Assembly: GCA_018400625.1 (NCBI GenBank)
Contig: JAGYMJ010000156.1
Coordinates: 1 to 6,739, forward strand
Length of the DNA: 6,739 nt
Direction: 5' to 3'
Source of the DNA: Planctomycetota bacterium
GTDB taxonomy: Bacteria > Planctomycetota > Brocadiia > SM23-32
The notes beneath the pieces were generated by a model. The model was given only the letters and a program-made list of their open reading frames with translations, made no database searches and was not told the DNA's origin. Each line of letters opens with the position of its first letter. Position 1 is the stretch's first letter. A program made the translations under genes and the position numbers. Shown here piece after piece: positions 6,518 to 6,739 of this stretch.

Positions 6518-6558
6518 AAATTCAAAATACAAAGCACCAAATACCCAATAAATTACAA
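6518..6558. repeat. 41-bp A+T-rich dispersed repeat, copy 2
   Basis: Direct copy of 3790-3830 with four mismatches in 41 bases. It lies between repeats C and D, in the gene-free spacer between the two divergent promoter-like sequences. Confidence 0.75.
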
Positions 6559-6624
6559 TGTTTAAAAAGTCAAAAATTCCGGTTTAGGCCAATAAAATCG
6601 TTTTTTAGTGTTACTTGTATAGAT

Positions 6625-6653
6625 TTGAAAAAAATTAGAGAGTTTAATATAAT
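6625..6653 (+). promoter_or_regulatory. Promoter-like sequence reading out of the window
   Basis: TTGAAA (-35, 6625-6630), a 17-base spacer and a perfect TATAAT (-10, 6648-6653). Transcription would start near 6660, about a dozen bases before repeat D, and continue to the right. The gene served is outside the window. Confidence 0.55.
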
Positions 6654-6672
6654 CAGGCTGTTTTCATTGAAC

Positions 6673-6739
6673 GTAAGTTCTCAGTGAACCCCGTTGTTCC
6701 TCCACCGTGCCCTGTGCCGGTGGGATGACGATTAAGCAC
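6673..6739 (+). repeat. REPIN-like repeat copy D, cut by the window edge
   Basis: From 6673 the sequence matches the reverse complement of copy C with few mismatches: the 21-base end (6673-6693), TTGTTCC, then the CCACCG/CGGTGG stem (6702-6707 and 6718-6723) with a 10-base loop differing at one position. Similarity fades after about 6728, and the second arm would fall beyond the window. D is inverted relative to C, its GTAAG end facing the promoter-bearing spacer. Confidence 0.75.

Larger units (their letters stand above)
6263..6739. other. Gene-free intergenic region right of uxaC
   Basis: No credible reading frame is visible. The region holds repeat C, the uxaC promoter, a G+C-rich patch with the palindrome GCCCCGGGG (about 6453-6462), a short CCCC/GGGG inverted pair (about 6497-6514), the 41-bp repeat, the rightward promoter and repeat D. 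I see no tRNA, rRNA or known riboswitch pattern. Confidence 0.6.

Noticed and set aside
6311..6739. C/D pair as the terminal inverted repeats of one insertion sequence
   Set aside because: The interval holds no transposase frame, and C is itself a complete palindromic element, so two separate small elements fit better.
1..6739. CRISPR array
   Set aside because: The repeats are few, inverted, unequally spaced and themselves palindromic; no regular repeat-spacer pattern exists.

Overview
The window reads as a piece of chromosome from an environmental, probably uncultured, Gram-negative-type bacterium. A planctomycete (Phycisphaerae-like) or a relative is my best guess, from the style of the uronate isomerase, a free-standing type II secretion F-domain protein, and the intergenic repeats. 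This placement is inference, because no RNA or marker gene is present.

Layout from left to right. Positions 1-737 hold a small four-helix membrane protein gene (190-561, minus), alone between two inverted copies of a short palindrome-derived repeat (A, 1-52, cut by the window edge; B, 653-737). Positions 738-1296 are non-coding: a long imperfect hairpin made of AACTCAC heptamers (745-829), then the C-terminal remnant of an HExxH metallopeptidase (968-1132, minus). A membrane-bound dCache-GGDEF diguanylate cyclase follows (1297-2748, plus), with intact catalytic and I-site motifs. Facing it are three minus-strand genes. In transcription order these are uronate isomerase uxaC (6262-4895), a GspF/PilC-like inner-membrane protein (4826-3852) and a FolD-family protein (3680-2805).

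The right end (6263-6739) has no gene. It carries a complete 85-bp palindromic repeat (C, 6311-6395), a partial inverted copy (D, 6673-6739) and, between them, two divergent promoter-like sequences. One would drive uxaC and the other reads out of the window.

Functionally the genes are miscellaneous: uronate catabolism, a secretion or pilus-type membrane platform protein, one-carbon metabolism and c-di-GMP signalling. They do not form an obvious single pathway. The most interesting signals are three. First, the FolD-like protein is full length but differs at three of the usual active-site positions (Lys to Gln, Gln to Leu, Asp to Glu). Second, a near-perfect 12+12 bp palindrome lies in its promoter region. 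Third, a REPIN-like repeat family with 21-bp ends occurs in inverted pairs around single transcription units. I did not find a clear new multi-gene system.
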